64,000 nt of DNA from Halothece sp. PCC 7418 (GTDB lineage Bacteria; Cyanobacteriota; Cyanobacteriia; Cyanobacteriales; Rubidibacteraceae). Below the pieces are notes generated by a model. It was given only the letters and a program-made list of their open reading frames with translations. It made no database searches and was not told the origin of the DNA. A program made the position numbers and the translations under genes. The stretch covers positions 1,116,001 to 1,180,000 of the forward strand of contig NC_019779.1 of NCBI RefSeq assembly GCF_000317635.1. Direction: 5' to 3'. Positions 35,939-45,538 of the stretch are shown piece by piece (position 1 is the first letter of the stretch; each line of letters begins with the position of its first letter).

Positions 35939-36743
35939 GTCAATAATGGCTGCGAGTTGGACATTAAGCAATAGTCGCCGAAAGCTGCATTTGCGCAGAG
36001 GGAGGGAGTGGTCGTCTGATCAAATTCGAGCCCTCACCTCAAAAGCAGGGTAATTTGTGACCTTCAGTATTTATAACCAATTTCAGACCAAGTTGGTAAG
36101 TTGAATCTGATCCACATATCTTTAGGATATCGGTTATTAACTGAAGAAACTACTGTTATTGTCCTACGCGCTGGGAAAAGAAGGGGAAAGGAACGTTACA
36201 GTTATCTTTTCTCCAATTTATCCCTAAACAAGAAATCTTGAGTCAGGGGGAAATTGTCAATATTCTTTATAAAATTCCTTTATAGCACTTCCCAATCTCA
36301 TGAGGTACATTCTAAATTTTGGTTCTTTGTTCTTTGTTCTTCGTTCTTTGTTGTTAATCAATGAACCACGAACTATGAACCATGAACATTCACCGACTCG
36401 CATTACGTACCTCAACCAACTAGGAAACGCCATAAATCCATTCCTCATTCCCTCAGACTAAGCCCAAAATTATTGATATAGCTTGCTTTCAACTTGATTG
36501 GATTTCGATCAATTTCTATTTTTTGTTATTGTTTACTTTTAATATAAAGTAATATACAAATCTAAATTATAAAACAAAACAAAAGTTTATAGAGCTTAAC
36601 AGAGTAGAAATACCGAACTAACTTTTTTCAGATTATTTTAACTTTGTTTTAAAGACTAAGTTTAATTAAACAAGCCTTTTCTTTCCCAAGTCACTGCGTA
36701 ATAATTGCAATCAACAAGCAAGGCAAAGCACGAGGAAAATCCT
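35939..36743. other. Intergenic region between pilB and chlL
   Basis: About 800 bases between divergent genes. Apart from the family B repeat at 36281-36434 it holds no credible gene. The 250 bases before chlL are very A/T-rich (36470-36700) and probably hold its promoter and leader. Confidence 0.6.
36281..36434 (-). repeat. Dispersed repeat family B, best-preserved copy
   Basis: Outer ends TATAGCACTTCCCAATCTCA and, on the opposite strand, TATGGCGTTTCCTAGTTGG, each followed by TGAGGTAC, form imperfect terminal inverted repeats of about 28 bases. The middle holds TTCTTTG-type heptamers and the shared core TGAACATTCACCGACTCGCA. 154 bp, non-coding. Confidence 0.82.
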
Positions 36744-37622
36744 GTGAAGTTATCAGTTTACGGAAAAGGCGGAATTGGCAAATCGACAACCAGTTGCAAT
36801 ATTTCAGTTGCTCTCGCTAAACGAGGGAAAAAGGTTTTACAAATTGGCTGCGACCCGAAACATGACAGCACATTTACCCTCACTGGATTTTTAATTCCGA
36901 CAATTATCGATACCTTACAAGAAAAAGATTTCCACTATGAAGATATTTGGCCAGAAGATGTGATTTATCGGGGTTATGGTGGTGTTGACTGTGTAGAAGC
37001 AGGGGGTCCCCCAGCTGGTGCTGGCTGTGGCGGTTATGTCGTTGGTGAAACCGTGAAACTGCTTAAAGAATTGAATGCGTTTGATGAGTATGATGTGATT
37101 TTGTTTGATGTGCTCGGTGACGTGGTTTGTGGTGGATTTGCTGCCCCCTTAAATTATTCGGACTATTGCATGATTGTCACGGATAATGGCTTTGATGCCC
37201 TATTTGCAGCGAACCGCATTGCTGCTTCCATTCGGGAAAAATCTCGCACTCATCCCTTACGGCTAGCGGGATTAATTGGGAATCGCACCTCGAAACGAGA
37301 TTTAATTAATAAGTATATTGAAGCAGTTCCCATGCCCGTTTTAGAAATTCTCCCCTTAATTGAAGATATTCGCGTGTCTCGGGTGAAGGGAAAAACCATC
37401 TTTGAAATGGCGGAAACGGAACCGATGTTAGATCAAGTCGCGCAATACTATCTCAACATTGCAGATCAATTGCTTGCGCTTCCAGAAGGGGTTGTTCCTA
37501 ATGATGCGCCCGATCGCGATCTGTTCTCTTTATTATCTGATTATTATCTCAATCCTACAGATAATACCGCTAAAGGGACACCTGTAGAGGAAAGCGAAGA
37601 ATTAGAAGCATTAATGGTTTAA
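36744..37622 (+). CDS. chlL: Light-independent protochlorophyllide reductase iron-sulfur ATP-binding protein
   Basis: ChlL is the NifH-like ATPase that gives electrons to ChlNB for light-independent chlorophyll synthesis. The sequence has the P-loop '[17 protein letters not shown]', the two cluster cysteines in '[14 protein letters not shown]' and '[15 protein letters not shown]', and the ChlL-specific C-terminus '[15 protein letters not shown]'. A GTG at 36744 behind GAGGA starts the conserved [10 protein letters not shown]-terminus, giving 292 residues; a longer frame from TTG 36705 is less likely. chlN follows in the same direction. The enzyme is oxygen-sensitive. Confidence 0.96.
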   Translation: MKLSVYGKGGIGKSTTSCNISVALAKRGKKVLQIGCDPKHDSTFTLTGFLIPTIIDTLQEKDFHYEDIWPEDVIYRGYGGVDCVEAGGPPAGAGCGGYVVGETVKLLKELNAFDEYDVILFDVLGDVVCGGFAAPLNYSDYCMIVTDNGFDALFAANRIAASIREKSRTHPLRLAGLIGNRTSKRDLINKYIEAVPMPVLEILPLIEDIRVSRVKGKTIFEMAETEPMLDQVAQYYLNIADQLLALPEGVVPNDAPDRDLFSLLSDYYLNPTDNTAKGTPVEESEELEALMV

Positions 37623-37625
37623 ATA

Positions 37626-39131
<1,506 letters not shown>

Positions 39132-39474
39132 GTTTATTGATAGTTACCATTTTTATAGCCTTTTGAGCCTTGTAGGGTGGGCAATGCCCTACTTTTCCCT
39201 CTCCCCAACTCCCCCTCGCCCTCTCTCCTCGATCAATAGACCGTACACCGAGATTGGAATGGCGCCCGTAACATTATGCTACGGGCTTTGGCGACAACGC
39301 CCTTTACTCTTACGAGTAATGCTATACCTAGCTTAAGTTTACTCAACTATGAGTAGATTTAAGAAGGTTAAATGTTGCACATTGATCAATGGGATATCGC
39401 TTGGGAAATGCTGAACAACTTGCTATCATACAGCAGTAGAGTTTTTAACACAATTTTAAGAGAGAATAGGAACT
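39132..39474. other. Structured intergenic region between chlN and petN
   Basis: Non-coding by inspection. It holds a GTAGGGTGGGCAATGCCCTAC palindrome-like hairpin near 39174-39194 and a stem GCCCGTA (39264-39270) / TACGGGC (39280-39286) with a 9-base loop. The petN promoter should lie near 39410-39440. Confidence 0.55.
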
Positions 39475-39564
39475 ATGGATATTTTGACACTGGGTTGGGT
39501 TGCGTTTTTAGCCCTCTTTACTTGGTCGATTACGATGGTAGTTTGGGCACGCAACGGATTCTAA
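39475..39564 (+). CDS. petN: Cytochrome b6f complex subunit VIII (PetN)
   Basis: A 29-residue single-helix protein starting [18 protein letters not shown] and ending WARNGF matches PetN along its full length. PetN is a small subunit needed for assembly of the cytochrome b6f complex in the thylakoid. AGGA lies just before the ATG. A second small membrane gene follows after 12 bases. Confidence 0.95.
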   Translation: MDILTLGWVAFLALFTWSITMVVWARNGF

Positions 39565-39576
39565 ATGAGGTGAACT

Positions 39577-39717
39577 GTGGAACTTTTATCACCCCTGAAT
39601 GTACTGTTTCTGGTTGCGTTTGTCTTGCTGATCTTAGTCAGTGGTGGGATTTTATATCTCACCGCGATCGAGTGGCGCGATCGACGTCGTCAGTCGCGGG
39701 ATAAAAAGGGGAATTAA
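39577..39717 (+). CDS. Small single-span membrane protein downstream of petN
   Basis: A GTG at 39577, five bases after GAGGTG, opens a 46-residue frame: a membrane helix ('LNVLFLVAFVLLILVSGGIL') followed by 'YLTAIEWRDRRR' and a basic tail. It is 12 bases after petN and ends before a terminator, so the two form one short transcript. The size and the helix plus 'EWRDRRR' tail recall NdhP, a small subunit of the cyanobacterial NDH-1 complex, but I cannot confirm that from memory alone. A real gene is likely; the name is a guess. Confidence 0.7.
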   Translation: MELLSPLNVLFLVAFVLLILVSGGILYLTAIEWRDRRRQSRDKKGN

Positions 39718-39765
39718 CGTTTCCCGAACTGGATCAGCAGATGACAACCGTAGAAAAAAATATCG

Positions 39766-39790
39766 GGCGGACATGGTTTCCGCCTTTTTT
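39766..39790 (+). terminator. Terminator of the petN transcript
   Basis: GGCGGA pairs with TCCGCC across a 7-base loop and is followed by six Ts, about 50 bases after the small membrane gene. Confidence 0.8.
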
Positions 39791-39794
39791 GCCC

Positions 39795-39824
39795 ATAAAA
39801 AACCTCCCCTGACAACAGAGGAGG
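39795..39824 (-). terminator. Terminator of the S1-domain protein gene
   Basis: On the minus strand CCTCC and GGAGG arms with a 12-base loop are followed by a run of Ts (39795-39801 region), about 23 bases after the stop of the gene ending at 39847. Confidence 0.7.
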
Positions 39825-39846
39825 AAGAACGATCGCGCTGTCTCAA

Positions 39847-40746
39847 TTAACTTTCAGTTTGTTTCACTCGCGATTCCGCTTTTGCCATTACTTCGGCTTT
39901 ATTCTCCAACATCTGACCAGGATAATGTTCTAATTCTTTCGTCGATAACGCAATGCGTCCTTGATATTCATCCACATCCACAATCATCACTTTAATCATT
40001 TCACCAACGGTTAACACTTCTTCCAAAGATTCCACCCGTTTCTGGCTCACTTGCTTAATATGGAGTAACCCCGTAACACCAGCAGCGAGTTCAATAAATG
40101 CGCCATAGGGTTTGAGATTAACCACTTTACCTTCAATCAGGCTACCTGCAATAATCTGACCCATGGCATCAGCTTTGGCTGCTTCTCGTTGCGATAACAC
40201 GAGGCGTTTGTCTTCTGGCTTCACTTCAATCAGCAGTCCTGTTACCGTTTGACCAATGAGGTCATCTAAATTATCGGCTGCGAGTAAATGCGATCGCGGG
40301 ACAAAAGCCCGTAAGCCCATAATTTCTCCTTTCACACCGCCACGGTTACTTCCGGTCACTTGCATTTCCACAGGCTTACGTTCGGTTTGATATTCCTCTA
40401 AGGTTTCCCAAACGCGCTGTTCTTGCAGTTGACGACGAGAAAGGGTGACTTGTCCATCGGCATTTTGTTCGCGAATGACTAAAAATTCTAATTCTTCATC
40501 AAGGGGAATGATATCTTCAAAACGAGTCGTTCCTGCAATGTCGGCTTCTTTCAGGGGAAGCAGTCCAGGAGATTTTCCCCCAATATCAACGTATGCAACA
40601 TCATTATCGTAGTTAACGGCTTTTCCTCGGACGACTTCTCCTTGTTGGAAGTGGTAATCGTAATCAGCGAGGGCTTTTTCAAAATCATCTTGCGAAAAAG
40701 GAACGTTAGCTTGAGATTCAGGAGAAGGGGTGAAATCGGAGGTCAT
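39847..40746 (-). CDS. rps1: 30S ribosomal protein S1-like protein with three S1 domains
   Basis: The 299-residue protein has three S1 RNA-binding repeats (about residues 37-110, 125-195 and 205-275), the last the most typical ('GSLIEGKVVNLKPYGAFIEL', 'GLLHIKQVSQKRVESLEEVL'). Cyanobacterial S1 proteins are shorter than the six-repeat form of E. coli and often occur as two or three paralogues (Rps1A/B); this may be the Rps1B type. It probably binds mRNA at the ribosome. The start is ATG 40746. It has its own terminator. Confidence 0.9.
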   Translation of the reverse strand: MTSDFTPSPESQANVPFSQDDFEKALADYDYHFQQGEVVRGKAVNYDNDVAYVDIGGKSPGLLPLKEADIAGTTRFEDIIPLDEELEFLVIREQNADGQVTLSRRQLQEQRVWETLEEYQTERKPVEMQVTGSNRGGVKGEIMGLRAFVPRSHLLAADNLDDLIGQTVTGLLIEVKPEDKRLVLSQREAAKADAMGQIIAGSLIEGKVVNLKPYGAFIELAAGVTGLLHIKQVSQKRVESLEEVLTVGEMIKVMIVDVDEYQGRIALSTKELEHYPGQMLENKAEVMAKAESRVKQTES

Positions 40747-40840
40747 CTTAATTTAAACAGTATGCGTAAAAAAATAGAAATGGGGAAAACCATTCAGGAA
40801 TATCATATCGGTTTTCCCCGACTGGGTTACATAGACAGGT

Positions 40841-41578
40841 TTACTGTTTCAAAGTTTCTTGAAACAATCCTTTCACTCGTTCCCAGGCATCTTGTGCAGC
40901 AGTGGGGTTATAGCTGGCTCGTTGATCACAGAAAAAGCCATGATCGGCTCCATCATAGCGAAAGACACGGTGGGGAATATTCTGTTTTTTAAGTTCTGCT
41001 TCAATTTGATCCACTTGGTCTAAGGGAATCAGGGGATCTTCTGTGCCGAAAAAGGCGTAAATTGTCCCTTTGATGTCCTTGGTGCGAGTAATAGTGGGTT
41101 CACCGCCACCAGGGGTTTCTGTGGCAATTCCTGCACCATAGAAGGAAGCTGTGGCTTGAATATCGGGAAGGGTTGCTGCGAGATAAACCACGTGACCCCC
41201 AAAACAGAAGCCAATACTGCCAAACTTGCCGTTACATTGCGGAAGAGATTTTAAGTAATTAATTGCCGATTGAATATCGTTGAGGAGTTCGCTGGCTTTG
41301 GTTTGTTCTTTATATTTTCTGCCCTCTTCTAAATCTTCGGCGGTATAACCAACGGCAAAACTTGGGGCTTGACGTTGATAAATTGCGGGCGCGATCGCGA
41401 TGTATCCTTCTTTTGCAAACCGTTGGGTGACATCTTTAATATGGCTATTGACCCCAAACACTTCTTGAATCACAATCACCCCTGGGTAAGTGCCTTCAGC
41501 AGCAGGTTGAGCCAAATGAGCATCAATCTGAACATCGCCTGCATCAAGTTTAAGATCTTGGGTTGTAATTTCAGACAT
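40841..41578 (-). CDS. Dienelactone hydrolase family protein
   Basis: The 245-residue alpha/beta hydrolase shows the DLH catalytic triad: Cys in 'FGSIGFCFGGHVVYLAA', Asp in 'FFGTEDPLIPLDQ' and His in 'YDGADHGFFCDQ', with 'PGVIVIQEVFGVNSHIKDVT' near the N-terminus. Substrates of cyanobacterial members are unknown; they may hydrolyse lactones or esters in the cytoplasm. The start is ATG 41578. It borders the right end of the TnpB element. Confidence 0.93.
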   Translation of the reverse strand: MSEITTQDLKLDAGDVQIDAHLAQPAAEGTYPGVIVIQEVFGVNSHIKDVTQRFAKEGYIAIAPAIYQRQAPSFAVGYTAEDLEEGRKYKEQTKASELLNDIQSAINYLKSLPQCNGKFGSIGFCFGGHVVYLAATLPDIQATASFYGAGIATETPGGGEPTITRTKDIKGTIYAFFGTEDPLIPLDQVDQIEAELKKQNIPHRVFRYDGADHGFFCDQRASYNPTAAQDAWERVKGLFQETLKQ

Positions 41579-41625
41579 AATTGTTGTTCTTAATTGGTTG
41601 AAGAGACCTCTCGTTGAATTTTGAC

Positions 41626-41660
41626 ATACTCACCGCCCTAGAAGGACGGTGATTCCTACC
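41626..41660 (-). ncRNA. 3' part of the TnpB guide (omega/reRNA) scaffold
   Basis: TnpB guide RNAs come from the 3' end of tnpB plus the right transposon end, and the guide is the host DNA just beyond. Here the stop codon TAG is followed at once by GAATCACCG, a stem pairing with CGGTGAGTA, then GTCAA. The guide would begin with AATTCAACGAGAGGTC on the minus strand (from 41620 downward). The 5' limit of the RNA cannot be seen. Confidence 0.55.
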
Positions 41661-42912
41661 CAAAGGTAGTTACTGGCTCAGCGACACCACTTACTAATTC
41701 TGGTTTCCCTTCATCAGCAGAGGTGGAAGTCTCCCCAGTCTTTCCCTCTTCCGAGGCAGTTCCCCAATGCCCTTGGGTACTGTTGTTTGACCATTCTATT
41801 CCTATCGCTTCCATCCCTTTTTTTAGGATGTTCAATGCTGCGTTTGTATCTCGACAGATTTCAATCCCACAACTAGGGCACTTATGCGTTCTAGTGCTTA
41901 AGGATTTCTTGCTTCTATGCCCACAGTTATGACAATCTTGGCTAGTGTATGCAGGATTAACAGCTACTACTGCTTTACCCCAAACTTTTCCATAGTAGTC
42001 GAGAAAGCCTGTGAATTGACTCCATGCAGCATCAGAAATGGATTTGGCTAAGTTATGATTTTTAACTAAGTTAGCAACCCTTAAATCTTCATACACCACG
42101 ACATCTTTCGAGGCCACTAACGCCTGAGCTTGCTTGATTGCCCAGTCTCTACGTTGGCGTTGAACTTTAAGGTGCTGTTTTCCGAGTTGTTGGCGTGCCT
42201 TATGGTAGTTAGCTGACTGCTTCTTGCCTTTTTGGTGTCTCCTACTTAAACGACGTTGAAGTTTCTTAAGCCTGTGTTCAGACCTTCTTAAGAACTGAGG
42301 ATAGATGACTTCGTTATCGTCTTGGTCTTTGATGAAATACTTAATACCAAGATCAATACCAACTACTTCCCCTGTATAAGTTCCTTCTTCAACTCTTTCT
42401 ACATCTAAGCAAAATTGAGCATAATAGCCGTCAGCACGGCGAATCACCCTCACCCGATTAATTTTGCTTCTGAGGATATCTTCCCTTGCCTTACCATTAC
42501 AGTAGAGAGAAAACGTTCCCGCTTTGAAGCCATCGCTGAAAGTTAGACAGAAACCATCATTTGATAGTTTCCAGCCACTAGTTTTGTATTCAACCGAACG
42601 GCTATGCTTCTTAAATTTAGGATAGCCGACGGGTTTAATCCCATGACGACAGTTTTCATAGAAGCGTTTAACCGCAGCCCAAGCACGATCCGCGTGAGCT
42701 TGTCGAGCCATACTGTTTAGCTTTTTGGCAAAAGGAAATTCTTGGGCTAAGTCTTTGCAGAAAGATTGCATTTTAGACTTTCCTACCTTTTCACTATCCA
42801 TCCACAATCGCAAGCACTTATTTCTGATGAACTGTCCTGTGCGAATTGCTTCATCAAGTGCTTGATACTGTTCTGGTCTCCCGTCTTTAAGTTTGGCTTC
42901 TCTAACTAGCAT
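41656..42912 (-). CDS. tnpB: RNA-guided endonuclease TnpB
   Basis: TnpB is the transposon-encoded ancestor of Cas12; it cuts DNA matching its guide RNA next to a short motif. The 418-residue protein has the helical N-terminal recognition region, RuvC residues Asp187 ('VVGIDLGIKY'), Glu275 ('VVVYEDLRVANLV') and Asp355 ('CRDTNAALNIL'), and a zinc ribbon with CHNC and CPSC pairs. All key residues are present, so it should be active. The C-terminus continues past RuvC with a Ser/Thr/Glu-rich tail and ends at the right-end hairpin. The start is ATG 42912. Confidence 0.93.
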   Translation of the reverse strand: MLVREAKLKDGRPEQYQALDEAIRTGQFIRNKCLRLWMDSEKVGKSKMQSFCKDLAQEFPFAKKLNSMARQAHADRAWAAVKRFYENCRHGIKPVGYPKFKKHSRSVEYKTSGWKLSNDGFCLTFSDGFKAGTFSLYCNGKAREDILRSKINRVRVIRRADGYYAQFCLDVERVEEGTYTGEVVGIDLGIKYFIKDQDDNEVIYPQFLRRSEHRLKKLQRRLSRRHQKGKKQSANYHKARQQLGKQHLKVQRQRRDWAIKQAQALVASKDVVVYEDLRVANLVKNHNLAKSISDAAWSQFTGFLDYYGKVWGKAVVAVNPAYTSQDCHNCGHRSKKSLSTRTHKCPSCGIEICRDTNAALNILKKGMEAIGIEWSNNSTQGHWGTASEEGKTGETSTSADEGKPELVSGVAEPVTTFG

Positions 42913-43044
42913 GGCTCGACCTCACCAACTTCAATATTTATCTTAGCACGAATTCTTACCAGTGACTAAAGCGGATAAAGTCGCCCTAGAAGGGTCCGGA
43001 GCGAAGGTGAGGAGCTTTAGACCCGTGATTTAATGGTAACGGAA

Positions 43045-43794
43045 TTAGGAATCTACTTGAGGAGGAGAGGGTTTCAGGATGCCATCTTCGAGATAGGTAA
43101 TGTGGTCAGCAACATCTTGAATTCTCGGGTCATGGGTAACAATTAAAACTGTGCAATGATGTTCTTTCGCTAAACGGCGCAATAATTCTATAATGCGATG
43201 TCCACTGTGGGAGTCGAGGGCTGCGGTGGGTTCATCTGCCATAATTAAAGGGGGGTTTCCTGCTAGGGCGCGAGCAATGGCAACTCGCTGTTTTTGTCCC
43301 CCCGATAAGTCTCTCGGTTTTTGATTGGCATAGCGGTCTAAGCCCACTTGTTCGAGCAGAAATTGGGCATCGTAGCGGGCTTGTTTTCCCTGAATCCCCT
43401 TGAGATTGAGAATAATTTCTAAATTTTCCGCAGCCGTGAGGGCGGGAAAGAGATTAAAGTTTTGAAAGATAAAACCAATGTGTTGGCGACGAAAGGTGGT
43501 GCGTTTTTTCCGAGAGAGTTTTGTAATCTCTTGTCCGAGTAAATAGACCTGTCCACTGGTGGGGGTAAGGAGTCCCGCTAAAATAGACAAGAATGTGGTT
43601 TTTCCCGAACCCGAGGGCCCCATTAACAGTTGAATGCTCCCGCGTTGTGCTTCCCAAGTAATGCCATGGAGAATGGGGATTTCTTCCCGCCCCGACTTAA
43701 AAAACATGGTAATGTCTTGGGCGCAAATGGAAGTCTGGGTTAAGGAATTGGATGTTGGAAATGAATTTGATCGCGCTGGGGTTTTAAATAACAC
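43045..43794 (-). CDS. devA: DevA-type ABC exporter ATPase
   Basis: DevA-like ATPases (MacB/LolD group) energise DevBCA exporters of glycolipids or other molecules. The 249-residue protein has Walker A 'LLMGPSGSGKTTFLSILAGL', signature 'DLSGGQKQRVAIARAL', Walker B 'PLIMADEPTAALDS' and the His switch 'VLIVTHDPRI'. It lies 51 bases after the DevC-like permease on the same strand. An N-terminal extension of about 30 residues before 'ITMFFKSG' may mean that a later start is used. No DevB adaptor is nearby. Confidence 0.85.
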   Translation of the reverse strand: MLFKTPARSNSFPTSNSLTQTSICAQDITMFFKSGREEIPILHGITWEAQRGSIQLLMGPSGSGKTTFLSILAGLLTPTSGQVYLLGQEITKLSRKKRTTFRRQHIGFIFQNFNLFPALTAAENLEIILNLKGIQGKQARYDAQFLLEQVGLDRYANQKPRDLSGGQKQRVAIARALAGNPPLIMADEPTAALDSHSGHRIIELLRRLAKEHHCTVLIVTHDPRIQDVADHITYLEDGILKPSPPQVDS

Positions 43795-43845
43795 AATTAA
43801 TGAGAGAAAAAAGCGACAGTAACTCAGGTAGAGAGTGAGGAGAAG

Positions 43846-45102
43846 TCAAGCCTTAAAGACGATGGCTGGGTCAACACGGTTCACTTTTTGAATCGCAAAC
43901 ATGGCTGAACCTATACACATGATAATCGTAATCACAAAAATGGCGATCGCGCTGACAGGTGTAATTAATAATAATGTCCCTTGATTCCAATTAATCCACT
44001 GCGCTAATCCTAAACATAAAATCATTGCGGGTAAGTAGCCTAAAACTGCCATCCACAGGGCTTGTTCGATAATCACCCGATAAATCATCCCCGCCGAAGC
44101 TCCCATTGCTTTTAATGTACCAAATTCGCGAATATGGTCAGAGACGGAAGAATACAAAATTTGACTGACGACAACAATTCCGACAATAATGCCCACTACT
44201 GTTCCTAACCCTAAAATTAAACCGATTCCGGTGCGTTGTTGCCAATAAGTTTGGGTCTTTTGGATCAGTTCTTCCTGAGTGTAAACTGAAACTTGGTTGA
44301 GTTCGCTTTCTAATCGTTGTTTTAAGGGGGAAAGTTCGACTCCTGCTTCTGGCTGGACTAAGATAAACGTAATGATATCAGAGGCAACTAAATCTCTCGG
44401 TTCACTGGGAGGCGTAACTAACTCCTCTTCTCCACTCTTCGGTTCAAAGCGATTGACACATTCTAACTCTGATGACCCTTGCGGTAGGCGACACTGAATC
44501 TGAGACGTTTGTCCTGCATTGAGATACGCGGTTGCATTCTTGAGAGAAGTTAAGACAAAGGGATTAGAAATCATTGACGCATTCCCGTCCGTTAACCCTA
44601 CCACTTTTGTTGATATCCCATTCATCTGCACTTCTGTTCCCACTTTTTGCACATTTAAACTGTCTTGATCCGTGCGGTCAATCATGACGGTGTAAGGTTC
44701 ATTCAAGTCATTGAGATCTCCTTCTCGGATTTTGGGAGGACGATATAAGCGACCCTTGGGGCTAAAACCAACCATGCGCGATCGCGCCATTTCTCCCTCT
44801 GGAGGATACCATTGCGCCCCCGCAAACAATAACCCTTCTGCACGAGCAACACCCGCCACTTTCCGCGCTTTAATGAGTTCAGAAACAGGGAGGGGTAAGG
44901 TTAATTCTAACTGTACGAGAGAATCTGATGTCACCCACAGCGCAGCCGAAGAATTATTAATGAGGGTAACGGTGGATTGACTAAACCCACTAAAAATGCC
45001 TGTTTGCAAAGTGACAAGACTCACCGCAAATAAAATTCCAGCTTGGGCAACTAAAAAACGGGGGATATCTTCGAGAAGGTTTTTACGAGCGAGAGAAACC
45101 AT
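43846..45102 (-). CDS. devC: DevC-type ABC exporter permease (FtsX-like)
   Basis: The 418-residue permease has one N-terminal helix (about residues 20-40), a large periplasmic domain (about 45-280) and three C-terminal helices ('GLILGLGTVVGIIVGIVVVS', 'LWMAVLGYLPAMILCLGLAQ', 'AIAIFVITIIMCIGSAMF'), the MacB/FtsX topology. The motif 'SDHIREFGTLKAMGASAGMI' is typical of DevC. It is the first gene of a two-gene unit with the ATPase. The cargo is unknown. The normal adaptor gene devB is missing upstream, where there is a 436-base non-coding gap. Confidence 0.85.
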   Translation of the reverse strand: MVSLARKNLLEDIPRFLVAQAGILFAVSLVTLQTGIFSGFSQSTVTLINNSSAALWVTSDSLVQLELTLPLPVSELIKARKVAGVARAEGLLFAGAQWYPPEGEMARSRMVGFSPKGRLYRPPKIREGDLNDLNEPYTVMIDRTDQDSLNVQKVGTEVQMNGISTKVVGLTDGNASMISNPFVLTSLKNATAYLNAGQTSQIQCRLPQGSSELECVNRFEPKSGEEELVTPPSEPRDLVASDIITFILVQPEAGVELSPLKQRLESELNQVSVYTQEELIQKTQTYWQQRTGIGLILGLGTVVGIIVGIVVVSQILYSSVSDHIREFGTLKAMGASAGMIYRVIIEQALWMAVLGYLPAMILCLGLAQWINWNQGTLLLITPVSAIAIFVITIIMCIGSAMFAIQKVNRVDPAIVFKA

Positions 45103-45538
45103 GATTGCCTTTAGTCGTCAGTTCCGAAAGAAACAGGTTAGTTGTTCTAATTGGTTCTTCGATAATATCTCAATCCAGTCAGAGCAAATGGATTGAGGTG
45201 AGAAAGGGAAGGGCAATCCGATGTCATTTCTGTTGAACATGAATCAATCAATTTCATTTTCTAATTGCGGGGAAACTATTCTTAACCCTGACCGTTGGTT
45301 AGGTCTCATCCCTAAGCACCAAGAATCATGATTTTGTCTTTTAAACTGTGAAGAATATTTAAGCAGTTTAGCAGAATTGACGACAACTTTTTTACAGAAA
45401 CAGGTTGGAAATTAATGCCATTATGGCAGATTAGTCAGGAAGTTCTTTGATAAAAAAATAAATATCGAATTCAAGATTTCGAGACCTTTTAGGTGCGATT
45501 TCTTATTACTAAAAAGTATCTTCCTTTTCCTTAATCAA
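45103..45538. other. Intergenic region between devC and the haloperoxidase gene
   Basis: Divergent promoter region of 436 bases. I see no gene, repeat or clear hairpin in it. No good ribosome-binding site precedes the haloperoxidase ATG. Confidence 0.5.

Larger units (their letters stand above)
41621..43030 (-). mobile_element. Stand-alone TnpB element of the IS200/IS605 group
   Basis: The element contains only tnpB. On the minus strand the right end, directly after the tnpB stop, is the hairpin CACCGTCC...GGGCGGTG (41631-41651) then GTATGTCAA ending at 41621. On the other side, 42960-43030 holds structured sequence (GTCTAAAGCTCC...GGACCC and TCTAGGG) that fits a left end, though its exact edge is not clear. 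No tnpA is present, so movement would need a transposase in trans. Confidence 0.75.

Noticed and set aside
39372-39704. A 110-codon frame across petN
   Set aside because: It overlaps the clear petN and small membrane genes in another frame and its translation has no protein-like pattern.
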